Positions 33,941 through 42,552 of a stretch of DNA of 52,583 nt are shown here, piece by piece. Under the pieces are notes generated by a model, which had not been told where the DNA came from, ran no database searches, and saw only the letters and a program-made list of their open reading frames with translations. Each line of letters starts with the position of its first letter. Position 1 is the stretch's first letter. The DNA lies in contig JARLIQ010000109.1 of NCBI GenBank assembly GCA_031291645.1, positions 1 to 52,583 of the forward strand, read 5' to 3'. This stretch comes from Caulobacteraceae bacterium (GTDB lineage: Bacteria > Pseudomonadota > Alphaproteobacteria > Caulobacterales > Caulobacteraceae). The translations under genes were made by a program, and so were the position numbers.

Positions 33941-35052
33941 GAATGGGAACGATGACGATGACGAGATCGGGGATCGCCGCGTCGCTCCTGGTCGCCCTGG
34001 TCCTGCCGGCCCTGGCCGGATGCGGAAAGGGCGCCCCGCCGGCGGCGTCCGCCCCGCCGCGCGCGGTCCAGGTCGCCCTGGTCGAGGCCCGGACCCTGGC
34101 CGGCGGGCTGGAGTCCTCGGGCGTGCTGGTCTCGCGCGAGGAGGCCGCGGTCTATCCGGAAACCCCGCTCAGCGGCTACCGCGTGGGGGTTGTCTACGTC
34201 GAGCCCGACGCCCGGGTGGCCAGGGGCCAGCCCCTGGTCCAGCTGGACGACACCCTGCTGCGTTCCCAGATCACCCAGCAGACGGCGCTGGTGGCCCAGC
34301 AGAAGGTCGCCGCCGACCAGGCCGAGGAACAGGCCCAGCACGTCGCCGGCCTCGAGGGCCAGGGCGTGCTCTCGACCGAGCAGATCGACCAGCGCCGCTT
34401 CCAGGCGCGCAGCGCCCGCGCGGCGCTCGACGCCCAGACGGCCCAGCTGCGCGACCTGCAGACCCGCGACGCGCGGATGACCATCCGCGCCCCGGTGGGC
34501 GGCCTGGTGCTGGAGCGCAACGTGCGGCCGGGCGACGTGGCGGGCGGGACGGCCACGCCGATGTTCCGCCTCGCCCGCGACAGCCTGGTCGAGCTGGAGG
34601 CCCAGGTGGCCGAGGGCGACCTGTCCGGGATCAAGGTCGGCGACACGGTGCAGGTGATCCTGCCCGACGGGACGAGCGCCCAGGGCGCGGTGCGGCTGAT
34701 CTATCCCAGCGTCGATCCCCAGACCAAGCTCGGCAAGGTGCATGTCGCGCTGCCGGTGCGCCCGGACCTGAGGCCCGGCGGCTTCGGCCGCGCGGTGTTC
34801 ACCGGCCTGTCGCGCACGGTCGCGGCCGTCCCGGAAGGCGCGATCCGCTATGACGCCGACGGGGCGTCGGTGATGGTGGTCGGCCCCGACAACCGGGTGC
34901 GCCAGGTCGCGGCCAAGACCGGCCAGCACGCGGGCGGCTACGTCGAACTGCTCCGGGGCCCGCCCGCCGGCTCGCGGGTGCTGCTGGGCGCCTCGACCTT
35001 CGTCCTGCCGGGCGACGTGGTCCGGCCGGTACAGACCGCGGCCCCCCGCTGA
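33937..35052 (+). CDS. RND efflux periplasmic adaptor subunit
   Basis: A 371-residue membrane fusion protein. The N-terminus has a lipobox in PALAGCGKG, so it is probably anchored by lipid in the inner membrane. A lipoyl-like half (GVVYVEPDARVARGQPLVQLDD), a coiled-coil hairpin rich in Gln/Ala (residues about 100-150), the second lipoyl half (MTIRAPVGGLVLERNVRPGD) and the beta-barrel domain (VEAQVAEGDLSGIKVGD-type) follow. It joins the inner-membrane pump to the outer-membrane channel. Four in-frame ATGs lie within 22 bases; I chose the first, whose ATGA overlaps the upstream stop. Confidence 0.92.
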   Translation: MRMGTMTMTRSGIAASLLVALVLPALAGCGKGAPPAASAPPRAVQVALVEARTLAGGLESSGVLVSREEAAVYPETPLSGYRVGVVYVEPDARVARGQPLVQLDDTLLRSQITQQTALVAQQKVAADQAEEQAQHVAGLEGQGVLSTEQIDQRRFQARSARAALDAQTAQLRDLQTRDARMTIRAPVGGLVLERNVRPGDVAGGTATPMFRLARDSLVELEAQVAEGDLSGIKVGDTVQVILPDGTSAQGAVRLIYPSVDPQTKLGKVHVALPVRPDLRPGGFGRAVFTGLSRTVAAVPEGAIRYDADGASVMVVGPDNRVRQVAAKTGQHAGGYVELLRGPPAGSRVLLGASTFVLPGDVVRPVQTAAPR

Positions 35053-38000
35053 TGGCCGAGCTTCGCCTCTCCACCTGGGGGATCAAGAACCCGATCCCCG
35101 TCGCGCTGCTGTTCATCATCGCGGTGATGGCGGGGCTGGTGGCCTACGGCTTCCTGCCGATCAAGCAGTACCCCAACGTGGTCTTCCCGGGCGTCACGGT
35201 GACGGTGACCGAAAGCGGCGCCGCGCCCGCCGAGATGGAGACCCAGATCACCCGCCCGATCGAGGACTCGATGGCGGGCCTCTCGAACGTGCGCTCGATC
35301 CAGTCCCAGGTCAGCCAAGGCGTCTCCAACACCCTGGTCCAGTTCGAGCTGGGCGAAGACCTGCAGAAGGCGACGGACGAGGTGCGCCAGCACGTCGACC
35401 AGACGCGCGCGGTGCTGCCGCGCGAGATCGACCCGCCGGTCGTGCAGCGCCTGGAGATCGCCTCCCAGCCGATCCTGACCTATGCGGTCTCCTCGCCGAC
35501 CATGTCGGCCAGCGAGATATCCTGGTTCATCGACGACACCGTCTCGCGCACGCTGCAGAGCCAGAAGGGCGTCGCCCAGATCTCGCGCGTCGGCGGCCGC
35601 GACCGCGAGATCAACATCATCGTCGATCCCGACCGGCTGGCCGCCCAGGGCCTGACCGCCAATGCGCTGAACACGGCGCTGAGCGCCTTCAACGTCGACT
35701 ATCCGGGCGGGCGGGTCGACGTCGGCCAGCGCGAACAGACCGTGCGGGTATTGGGCGCGGCCCAGACCGTGGCCCAGCTGCGCAACCTGACCATCCCCAC
35801 CGCGGGCGGGCGCTACGTCAAGCTGTCGGACGTGGCCGACGTCGGCGACGGCGAGAGCGAGGAGCGCGGCTTCGCCGAGCTGAACGACCGGCCGGTGGTC
35901 GGCTTCCAGGTGCTGAAGACCAACGACGCCAGCGAGGTGCGGGTCGAGGACGAGGTCAAGGCTGGCCTCGTCAAGCTGCAGGCCGCCCATCCGGATGTGC
36001 AGTTCACCCAGATCTTCTCGACCGTCGACGACACCCGATCGGCCTATACCGCCACGCTGCACACCATGCTCGAGGGGATGATCCTCGCCTCGCTGGTGGT
36101 GTTCCTGTTCCTGCGCGACTGGCGTTCGACCCTGATCACCGCCATCGCCATGCCGGTCTCGCTGATCCCGACCTTCGTGATGATGGCGCTGTTCCACTTC
36201 AGCCTGAACGTCGTGACGCTGCTGGCGCTGACGCTGGTGATCGGCATCCTGGTCGACGACGCCATCGTCGAGATCGAGAACATCCAGAAGCGGGTGCAGG
36301 CCGGGGCCAGGCCCTATCGGGCGGCGATGGAGGGCGCCGACCAGATCGGCCTGGCGGTGGTCGCCACCACCGCGACCATCGTGGTGGTGTTCACGCCCGT
36401 CTCGTTCATGGGCTCGATCCCGGGCCAGTTCTTCCGCGAGTTCGGCATCACCGTCTCGTTCGCGGTGCTGTTCTCGCTGCTCGTCGCGCGGCTCCTGACG
36501 CCGCTGTTGGCGGCCTATTTCCTCAAGCCGGTGTCCGAGCCGCACCCGCGCGGCCCGCTGCAGCCCTTCTATCGCCGCACGCTGGAATGGGCGCTGTCGC
36601 ATCGGCTGGTGACCTGCGGCATCGGCGGGGCGATCTTCGTGGTGTCGCTGGGCCTGACCATGTCCCTGCCCCAGGGCGTCCAGCCGCCGGGCAACCCGAA
36701 CTACATGTTCATCGGCATCCAGGGCCCGCCGGGCGCGACCATGGCCGACATGCACCGCATCGCCGCCCAGACCACCGCCATGCTCAGGGCCAAGGTCCCG
36801 GAGATGGACATGGCCTTCACCCAGGTCGGCTCGGTGGCCGGCGAGGGCTTCGGCGGCGGCGGCAGCGGCGGGGCGTCCAGCGGCACCGTCACGGTGGTGC
36901 TGAAGGACAAGCGCTCGGCCACCGTCAGCCAGATCGAGGACCGCATCCGGCCCTATTTCCGCGACGTTCCCGACGCCCGCGTGGCGCTGGAGACCGGCGG
37001 CTTCGGCGCCGCGGCGGTGGAGCTGGTGCTGACCAGCCAGGACGGCGAGGCGCTCAACCGGGCGGGCGAGGAGCTCGAGCGCGAGATGCGCGGCCTCAAG
37101 ACCATCGCCGACCCACGGCCGAACGCCCCGCCGACCGGCCCGGAGATCGTCATCCGGCCCCGGCCCGAACAGGCCTCGCGCCTCGGCGTGACGGTGCAGT
37201 CGATCGCGACCATCGCCCGCGTCGCCACCATCGGCGACATCGACGCCAACGTGCCCAAGCTGACCCAGGGCGAGCGCCGCATTCCGATCCGCGTGCGCCT
37301 GCCGGGCGAGGCGCGGACCAACATCGACATGATCAGGGCCCTGCAGGTCCCCACGGCCAGCGGCGGGACCACGCCGCTCTCCAGCGTCGCCGACATCGAG
37401 TTCCAGGCCGGCCCGGCGGTGATCGACCGCTACAACCGCAAGCGGATGCTGGGCATCGACGCGGACCTGGCCGGCGGCGCCCAGCTCGGCGAAGGGCTGA
37501 GCGAGGCCAAGAAGCTGCCGATCATGCGCCACCTGCCGCCCGGCGTGGAGACCACCTCCACCGGCCAGCAGCAGGAGTTCGAGGACCTGTTCGGCCAGCT
37601 CGGCCTCGCCTTCCTGACCGGCATCAGCATGATCTACGCCGTGCTGGTCCTGTTGTTCCGCAGCTTCTTCAAGCCGATCACCATCATCTCGGCCCTGCCG
37701 CTGGCCATCGGCGGCGCCTTCGTCGGCCTGGTGGTGGCCCACGAGTCGGTCTCCATCCCCTCGCTGATCGGGCTGCTGATGCTGCTGGGGGTGGCGGCGA
37801 AGAATTCGATCCTGCTCGTGGAATACGCCATCGAGCGCGAACGGGCCGGCGTGCCCCAGCGCGAGGCGATCATCGAGGCCTGCCGCGAGCGGGCGCGGCC
37901 GATCATCATGACCACCATGGCCATGGCCGCCGGCATGCTCCCGACGGCCCTCGCGCTCGGCAAGGGGTCGGAGTTCCGCCAGCCGATGGCCATCGCGGTG

Positions 38001-38156
38001 ATCGGCGGCCTGATCACCTCGACCGTGCTGTCGCTGGTCATGGTGCCGGTGGTCTACGAGGTGATCGACGACATCGAGGCCTGGCTGGCGCCGCGCCTCG
38101 CCGGCCTGGTCACCCCGCGCGACGCGCCCGGCGCCGCCGCCGAGGAGCAGGCCTGA
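35052..38156 (+). CDS. RND-family multidrug efflux permease
   Basis: A 1034-residue inner-membrane proton antiporter of the HAE-RND type with twelve membrane helices and two large periplasmic loops. The proton-relay aspartates are D402-D403 in GILVDDAIVEIENI (TM4). The opening STWGIKNPIPVALLFIIAVM and the loop with a Gly/Ser-rich stretch (FGGGGSGGASSG near residue 600) are seen. It starts at TGATG, overlapping the adaptor stop by one base, and completes a three-gene pump operon. Substrates cannot be told from sequence. A MarR regulator follows 130 bases later but has its own promoter. Confidence 0.95.
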   Translation: MAELRLSTWGIKNPIPVALLFIIAVMAGLVAYGFLPIKQYPNVVFPGVTVTVTESGAAPAEMETQITRPIEDSMAGLSNVRSIQSQVSQGVSNTLVQFELGEDLQKATDEVRQHVDQTRAVLPREIDPPVVQRLEIASQPILTYAVSSPTMSASEISWFIDDTVSRTLQSQKGVAQISRVGGRDREINIIVDPDRLAAQGLTANALNTALSAFNVDYPGGRVDVGQREQTVRVLGAAQTVAQLRNLTIPTAGGRYVKLSDVADVGDGESEERGFAELNDRPVVGFQVLKTNDASEVRVEDEVKAGLVKLQAAHPDVQFTQIFSTVDDTRSAYTATLHTMLEGMILASLVVFLFLRDWRSTLITAIAMPVSLIPTFVMMALFHFSLNVVTLLALTLVIGILVDDAIVEIENIQKRVQAGARPYRAAMEGADQIGLAVVATTATIVVVFTPVSFMGSIPGQFFREFGITVSFAVLFSLLVARLLTPLLAAYFLKPVSEPHPRGPLQPFYRRTLEWALSHRLVTCGIGGAIFVVSLGLTMSLPQGVQPPGNPNYMFIGIQGPPGATMADMHRIAAQTTAMLRAKVPEMDMAFTQVGSVAGEGFGGGGSGGASSGTVTVVLKDKRSATVSQIEDRIRPYFRDVPDARVALETGGFGAAAVELVLTSQDGEALNRAGEELEREMRGLKTIADPRPNAPPTGPEIVIRPRPEQASRLGVTVQSIATIARVATIGDIDANVPKLTQGERRIPIRVRLPGEARTNIDMIRALQVPTASGGTTPLSSVADIEFQAGPAVIDRYNRKRMLGIDADLAGGAQLGEGLSEAKKLPIMRHLPPGVETTSTGQQQEFEDLFGQLGLAFLTGISMIYAVLVLLFRSFFKPITIISALPLAIGGAFVGLVVAHESVSIPSLIGLLMLLGVAAKNSILLVEYAIERERAGVPQREAIIEACRERARPIIMTTMAMAAGMLPTALALGKGSEFRQPMAIAVIGGLITSTVLSLVMVPVVYEVIDDIEAWLAPRLAGLVTPRDAPGAAAEEQA

Positions 38157-38234
38157 GGCCTTCGTTCCGGCGCCTGGCGCCGAGATTCGCGCGATCGCGC
38201 GGGACTGAAGACAACCTGAGACAGCTCCCCGGCC

Positions 38235-38277
38235 TTGACGTCGACGGTCCGGATAGATAGTTAGACTACCTAACTAT
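38235..38277 (+). promoter_or_regulatory. marR-MFS promoter with palindromic operator
   Basis: A perfect inverted repeat ATAGTTAG (38257-38264), 5-base spacer ACTAC, CTAACTAT (38270-38277) lies ten bases before the MarR start codon. TTGACG (38235-38240) is spaced 17 bases from TAGTTA (38258-38263), so the operator covers the -10 region. This size and symmetry suit a MarR dimer and predict autorepression of the MarR-MFS pair. Confidence 0.7.
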
Positions 38278-38286
38278 GTTGCCGTC

Positions 38287-38742
38287 ATGACCGCGCCTGC
38301 GCCCCCCTCCGCCCTCGATGTCCAGGCCCTCGCCGAGGGTCTGCGGCCGGTGCTGCTTCGCCTCAGCCGCCAGCTGCGCCGCGAGTCCCAGTGGCTGGGC
38401 CTCTCGCCGCTCGACGCCATGATCCTGGGCGCGATCAAGAAGCACGGCGTGATGGGAGTCTCCGAACTGGCCGACCACGAGCAGATGTCGCGCCCGACCA
38501 TGAGCGCGCACGTCAAGCGGCTGGAGGCGGCCGGATGGATCGCGCGCCTCGCGCCCGACAGCGAGGACAAGCGCCGCGTGGGCCTGGCCCTGACGCCCGC
38601 CGGCGGCAAGGCGCTGGACGCCGTGCGCCGCCGCCGCAACGACTGGCTGGCCAAGCGCCTGTCGAGCCTGTCGCCGGAGGCGCGCGAGGCGCTGGAGGCC
38701 GCGATCGGTCCGCTCGAGCAGATCTCGGGGGACCGGCCGTGA
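38287..38742 (+). CDS. MarR-family transcriptional regulator
   Basis: A 151-residue winged-helix regulator. The DNA-binding helix is in VSELADHEQMSRPTMSAHVK, the wing in GWIARLAPDSEDKRRVGLALT, and the C-terminal dimer helix follows. MarR proteins repress until a phenolic or similar ligand binds. The palindrome just upstream is the likely operator, and the MFS pump gene starts inside its stop codon (GTGA), so drug-responsive control of that pump is the natural inference. No Shine-Dalgarno is visible and the predicted leader is short. Confidence 0.93.
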   Translation: MTAPAPPSALDVQALAEGLRPVLLRLSRQLRRESQWLGLSPLDAMILGAIKKHGVMGVSELADHEQMSRPTMSAHVKRLEAAGWIARLAPDSEDKRRVGLALTPAGGKALDAVRRRRNDWLAKRLSSLSPEAREALEAAIGPLEQISGDRP

Positions 38743-40250
38743 GCCGGATGAACGTCACCGCGCCCCGTGCCGTCGACCAGGTCCTGATGGACGAGACGCC
38801 GCCCGCCGCGGCCCGCGGCCCGCTGATCCCGATGATCATCGGCTGCGCCCTGTTCATGCAGACGCTGGACGCCACGGTGATCTCCAACGCCCTGCCGACC
38901 ATGGCGCGCTCGCTGCACGAGAGCCCGCTGACGCTGAACCTGGCGATCACCTCCTACCTCTTGGCCTCGGCGGTGTTCCTGCCGATCAGCGGCTGGGCGG
39001 CGGACCGGTTCGGGGCCAAGCACGTCTTCCGCGTCGCCATCGTGCTGTTCGCCCTCTCGTCGCTCGGCTGCGGCGTTTCCCAGAACCTCGGCCAGCTGGT
39101 GGCCGCGCGCCTGGTCCAGGGCCTGGCGGGGGCGATGATGGCGCCGGTCGGGCGGCTGGTGCTGCTGCGCTCGGTGCCCAAGTCCGAACTGGTGCAGGCG
39201 ATGAGCTGGCTGACCATGCCGGCCATGCTGGGGCCGGTCCTGGGGCCGCCGATCGGCGGCTTCATCGTGACCTTCGCGTCCTGGCGGTGGATCTTCTTCA
39301 TCAACGTGCCGATGGGCGTGCTCGGCGTGGTCCTGGTCAGCATCTTCATCGCCAACATCCGCGAGGAGAACCCGCCGCCGCTCGACTGGCGCGGCTTCCT
39401 GCTGACCGGGTTCGGCCTGGCCGGCATGGTCTACGGGTTCGAGAACCTCGGCCGCGGCATGCTGCCGTTCAGCGTCGTGGCGGCCATGCTGGTCGGCGGC
39501 GCGGTCAGCCTCGCGCTCTACGCCCGCCACGCCCGGCGCACGCCGCACGCGATCCTGGACCTGGGCCTGCTCAGGCTCTCGACCTTCAACGCCTCGACGG
39601 TCGGCGGCGCCTTCCTGCGTATGGGCATGGGCGCGACGCCCTTCCTGCTGGCCCTGCTGCTGCAGATGGGCTTCGGCATGAGCGCCTTCGCCGCCGGCAT
39701 GATCACCTTCGCCGGCGGGGCGGGCGCCCTGGTCATGAAGACCACCGCGCGGCCGATCATCAGCCGCTTCGGCTTCAAGCGGGTCCTGGTGGTCAACACC
39801 CTGATCGTCGCCTTGACCTTCATGGCCTACAGCCTGTTCACCCCGACCACCTGGCCGGGGCTGATGGTCGGCGCGATCCTGATCGGGGGCTTCTTCCGTT
39901 CGCTGCAGTTCACGGCCCTCAACGCCCTGGCCTACGCCGACGTCGACGCTTCGCAGATGAGCCGCGCCAGCAGCCTCTCGGCGATGGGCCAGCAACTGGC
40001 CCAGAGCATCGGCATCGGCCTGGCGGCCATATTGATCGGCGTGCTGCAGAGGATGCACGGCTCGACCCGGCTGGCGGCCGGCGACATCTCGCCGGCCTTC
40101 TTCATCGTGGGGGTCCTGTCGCTGGCCGGGCTGTTCTTCTTCCTGCCCCTGGCCAAGGACGCCGGCGCCGAGGTCAGCGGCAAGGCGGGACCCGGCGCGG
40201 GCGCCGCGCCAGCGCCCGTGCTCGCCCACGCGGCGGCGGCCGAGGATTAG
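38739..40250 (+). CDS. MFS drug transporter, DHA2 (EmrB/QacA) family
   Basis: A 503-residue, probably 14-helix proton-driven exporter. The TM1 motif LDATVISNALPTMARSL, the WAADRFGAKHVFR loop motif A, and the TM5 motif C-like LGPVLGPPIGGFIV are present. It starts with GTG 38739, whose GTGA overlaps the MarR stop and has GGGGGA six bases upstream; an ATG nine bases later is the alternative. The C-terminal tail is Ala/Pro-rich. Its stop codon overlaps, tail to tail, the stop codon of the hydrolase on the other strand by three to four bases. Confidence 0.93.
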   Translation: MSRMNVTAPRAVDQVLMDETPPAAARGPLIPMIIGCALFMQTLDATVISNALPTMARSLHESPLTLNLAITSYLLASAVFLPISGWAADRFGAKHVFRVAIVLFALSSLGCGVSQNLGQLVAARLVQGLAGAMMAPVGRLVLLRSVPKSELVQAMSWLTMPAMLGPVLGPPIGGFIVTFASWRWIFFINVPMGVLGVVLVSIFIANIREENPPPLDWRGFLLTGFGLAGMVYGFENLGRGMLPFSVVAAMLVGGAVSLALYARHARRTPHAILDLGLLRLSTFNASTVGGAFLRMGMGATPFLLALLLQMGFGMSAFAAGMITFAGGAGALVMKTTARPIISRFGFKRVLVVNTLIVALTFMAYSLFTPTTWPGLMVGAILIGGFFRSLQFTALNALAYADVDASQMSRASSLSAMGQQLAQSIGIGLAAILIGVLQRMHGSTRLAAGDISPAFFIVGVLSLAGLFFFLPLAKDAGAEVSGKAGPGAGAAPAPVLAHAAAAED

Positions 40251-41011
40251 AGCTTGGCGGCGGCCAGGAAGCCGGTCACCGCGCGGTTGAACGCCTTGGG
40301 CTGGTCGATGTTGGCGGCGTGGCCTGCGTTCGGGATCACCACCTTGACCGCGCCGGGGATCTTGGCGGCCATGTAGTCGCTGGCGGCCAGGAACGGCGTG
40401 TCGTCCGCCCCGACCAGCACCAGGGTCGGGACCTTGATCGCCGGCAGCGCGTTCAGGACGTTCGGATCGCGCTGGGTCAGCATGCCGCGGGCGGCCTTGG
40501 CCAGGCCTTCGGCGTTGCGGTGGCGGCTCATGCGCATCTCGGGACTGCCGGCGGCCAGCCGCGCAAGGCCCTCGCGCTCATAGCGCTCGGCGGTGGCTAG
40601 GGCGTTGCGGTTCCAGCCCTCCCGCGCCTCGTCGTTGCGATAGCCCGGGCCGGTGTCGATGATCAGCAGGCCCCGCACCCGCTCGGGATGGACCCGGTTG
40701 AAGGCCAGCGACATGTAGCCGCCCAGCGAGAGGCCGCCGACGATCGCGGTCTCGGCTCCGACCGCGTCCAGCAGGGCGGCCATGTCGGCGAGCGTCGCCG
40801 CCTCGCTGTAGGCGGCCGGGTCCTGCGGGTAGTCCGACCGGCCGTGGCCGCGCATGTCCCAGACCACCAGCCGGTGGCCGCGCGAAAGCGCCTCGACCTG
40901 GCCGCGCCACATCTCGCTGGTCGCCGAATAGCCATGGCTGAGCAGGATCACCGGCCCCTCGCCGTGGACCTCGTAGTAGAGTTCGACCCCGTCGCGGTTC
41001 AGCCTGGCCAT
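40247..41011 (-). CDS. Alpha/beta-fold hydrolase
   Basis: A 254-residue esterase/hydrolase. The oxyanion region is LLSHGYSA (23-30), the nucleophile elbow GLSLGG with Ser95, an acid in LVGADDTPF and the base in NAGHAANIDQP. The pattern resembles 3-oxoadipate enol-lactonase and related enzymes, but the lactonase identity is not proven. The ATG at 41011 has GGAGG seven bases upstream; the longer frame to 41035 lacks support. No co-directional neighbour is close, so it is probably expressed alone. Confidence 0.9.
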   Translation of the reverse strand: MARLNRDGVELYYEVHGEGPVILLSHGYSATSEMWRGQVEALSRGHRLVVWDMRGHGRSDYPQDPAAYSEAATLADMAALLDAVGAETAIVGGLSLGGYMSLAFNRVHPERVRGLLIIDTGPGYRNDEAREGWNRNALATAERYEREGLARLAAGSPEMRMSRHRNAEGLAKAARGMLTQRDPNVLNALPAIKVPTLVLVGADDTPFLAASDYMAAKIPGAVKVVIPNAGHAANIDQPKAFNRAVTGFLAAAKL

Positions 41012-41118
41012 GTCGGTCCTCCCATCTTGTCGCAACGCCGTCTTCGTCGGGCGTCCTGGTTTTCAACGCCGGTCCGGCCGCCTATGAGGGGGGCCGTCGG
41101 AAGGCTTCCTGGGCGGCC

Positions 41119-41760
41119 ATGGACCGTATCTACAATCGCATCGCCGGGCAGAGTCTGGAGCGCATCGCCGCGCTGAGCGACGGCGTCTTCGCCATCGCCA
41201 TGACCCTGATCGTGCTGGATATCCGGATCGCGGCCCCGTGGCAGGTCCACTCCGAGCGCGACCTGTGGCTCGCCCTGGTGGCGCTGGGGCCCCGGCTTCT
41301 GATGTACCTGGTGAGCTTCATGACCCTGGGCATCTTCTGGGTCGGCCAGCAGACCCAGCTGAACCTGTTCGCCCGGTCGGACCGCACCCTGTCGTGGATC
41401 CACATCGCCTTCCTGGCGACGGTGACGATCACGCCGTTCTCGACCATGCTCCTGGGCCAGTTCATCACCTTCCGCATCGCCCTGGCGATCTACTGGCTGA
41501 ACATCGTGGCCCTGGGCGCGACCCTCTTGTGGAGCTGGTCCTACGCGATGGCGACGGGCCTGGGAAAGCCGGACGTGGTGGACGAGGCCACCTCCCGCGC
41601 CATGGTGCGGCGCATCGTGGTCGCCCAGGTGCTCTACGCGCTCGGCGCGGCGCTGTGCGCGTTCAGCACCTACCTGGCCATAGCCGCGATCATGGCGGTC
41701 CAGGTCGGCTACGCCCTGGGGCTGAACTGGGGAGGCCATCGCACCCGGGCGCCCGGCTGA
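41119..41760 (+). CDS. TMEM175-family (DUF1211) integral membrane protein
   Basis: A 213-residue membrane protein with about six helices. The first helix carries the TMEM175 signature RIAALSDGVFAIAMTLIVLDI (RxxxFSDGVFAIAxT-like, with Leu for Phe). Bacterial members form tetrameric potassium-permeable channels. The remaining helices (LMYLVSFMTLGIFWVGQQ, LATVTITPFSTMLLGQF and so on) fit. It lies alone between the hydrolase and the catabolic cluster; the ribosome site upstream of 41119 is GG-rich but not canonical. Confidence 0.88.
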   Translation: MDRIYNRIAGQSLERIAALSDGVFAIAMTLIVLDIRIAAPWQVHSERDLWLALVALGPRLLMYLVSFMTLGIFWVGQQTQLNLFARSDRTLSWIHIAFLATVTITPFSTMLLGQFITFRIALAIYWLNIVALGATLLWSWSYAMATGLGKPDVVDEATSRAMVRRIVVAQVLYALGAALCAFSTYLAIAAIMAVQVGYALGLNWGGHRTRAPG

Positions 41761-41766
41761 GGCGGC

Positions 41767-42552
41767 TCAGGCGCCGGTGAAGACGCCGGGCCGGCGCTCG
41801 GCCACCGCCCGCACCCCCTCGGCGAAATCGGCGGTGCGGCGCAGCCATTCCTGCTCGGTGAACTCCTTGTCGGTCTGGGCCTTGACCGCGGCGGCCAGGC
41901 CCCCGCGCAGGGTGGCGCGGGTGGACTGCACGGCGAGCGGCGCGTTCTCGGCGATCTCGGCCGCCAGGGCGACGGCGGCCGCCCGCAGGCGCTCCAGCGG
42001 CTCGACCGCGTCGACCAGGCCCCAGGCGAGGGCCTCGTCCGCCTTGATCCGCCGGCCGGTCAGGGCCATCAGCGCCGCCCGCTGCTCGCCGACCAGCCGG
42101 GGCAGGGTGTAGGTGACGCCGAAGCCGGGATGGAAGCCCAGCTTGACGAAGTTGGCGGTGAACCGCGCCTCGGGCGCGGCGACGCGGAAGTCGGCGACCA
42201 GGGCCAGGCCCAGGCCCGCGCCCACGGCCGCTCCCTGCACCGCCGCCACGATCGGCTTTCGGTTCGAGAACAGCCGCACGGCCTCGACGTAGAGCGGGTT
42301 GATCTGGCTGATCTCGCCGCTGGCCAGGCCCCTGGGCGCGGTCAGGTCGGCGCCGGCGCAGAAGCTCTTGCCGGCGCTGGCCAGCACCAGGGCGCGGCAG
42401 CTCGGCTCGGCGTCCAGCGCCTCGAAGGCGTCGGCCAGGTCGCGCATCAGCTCGACGCTGACGTGGTTGTGCGGCGGCCGGTCGATCTCCAGCACGGCCA
42501 CATGGCCGTCGAAGGCGATGGAGACGTCGCCGTAGCGGTGCTGCAGGCTCAT
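41767..42552 (-). CDS. Enoyl-CoA hydratase/isomerase (crotonase) family protein
   Basis: A 261-residue crotonase-fold protein. The CoA/oxyanion segments are GKSFCAGADL and GAAVGAGLGLALVADFRVA. In the segment that carries Glu144 and Glu164 of classical hydratase (here ARFTANFVKLGFHPGFGVTY and EQRAALMALTG), I do not see the two glutamates, so it may be an isomerase, thioesterase-like or other crotonase. This rests on an alignment by eye. Its ATG overlaps the acyl-CoA dehydrogenase stop (ATGA), indicating coupled expression. Confidence 0.9.
   Translation of the reverse strand: MSLQHRYGDVSIAFDGHVAVLEIDRPPHNHVSVELMRDLADAFEALDAEPSCRALVLASAGKSFCAGADLTAPRGLASGEISQINPLYVEAVRLFSNRKPIVAAVQGAAVGAGLGLALVADFRVAAPEARFTANFVKLGFHPGFGVTYTLPRLVGEQRAALMALTGRRIKADEALAWGLVDAVEPLERLRAAAVALAAEIAENAPLAVQSTRATLRGGLAAAVKAQTDKEFTEQEWLRRTADFAEGVRAVAERRPGVFTGA

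Noticed and set aside
34938-37742. Very long minus-strand open frame (over 900 codons) opposite the efflux genes
   Set aside because: It is antisense to a clear adaptor and RND permease, its translation is a His/Asp/Arg-rich low-complexity string, and no motif or ribosome site supports it. Such frames are expected opposite high-GC genes.
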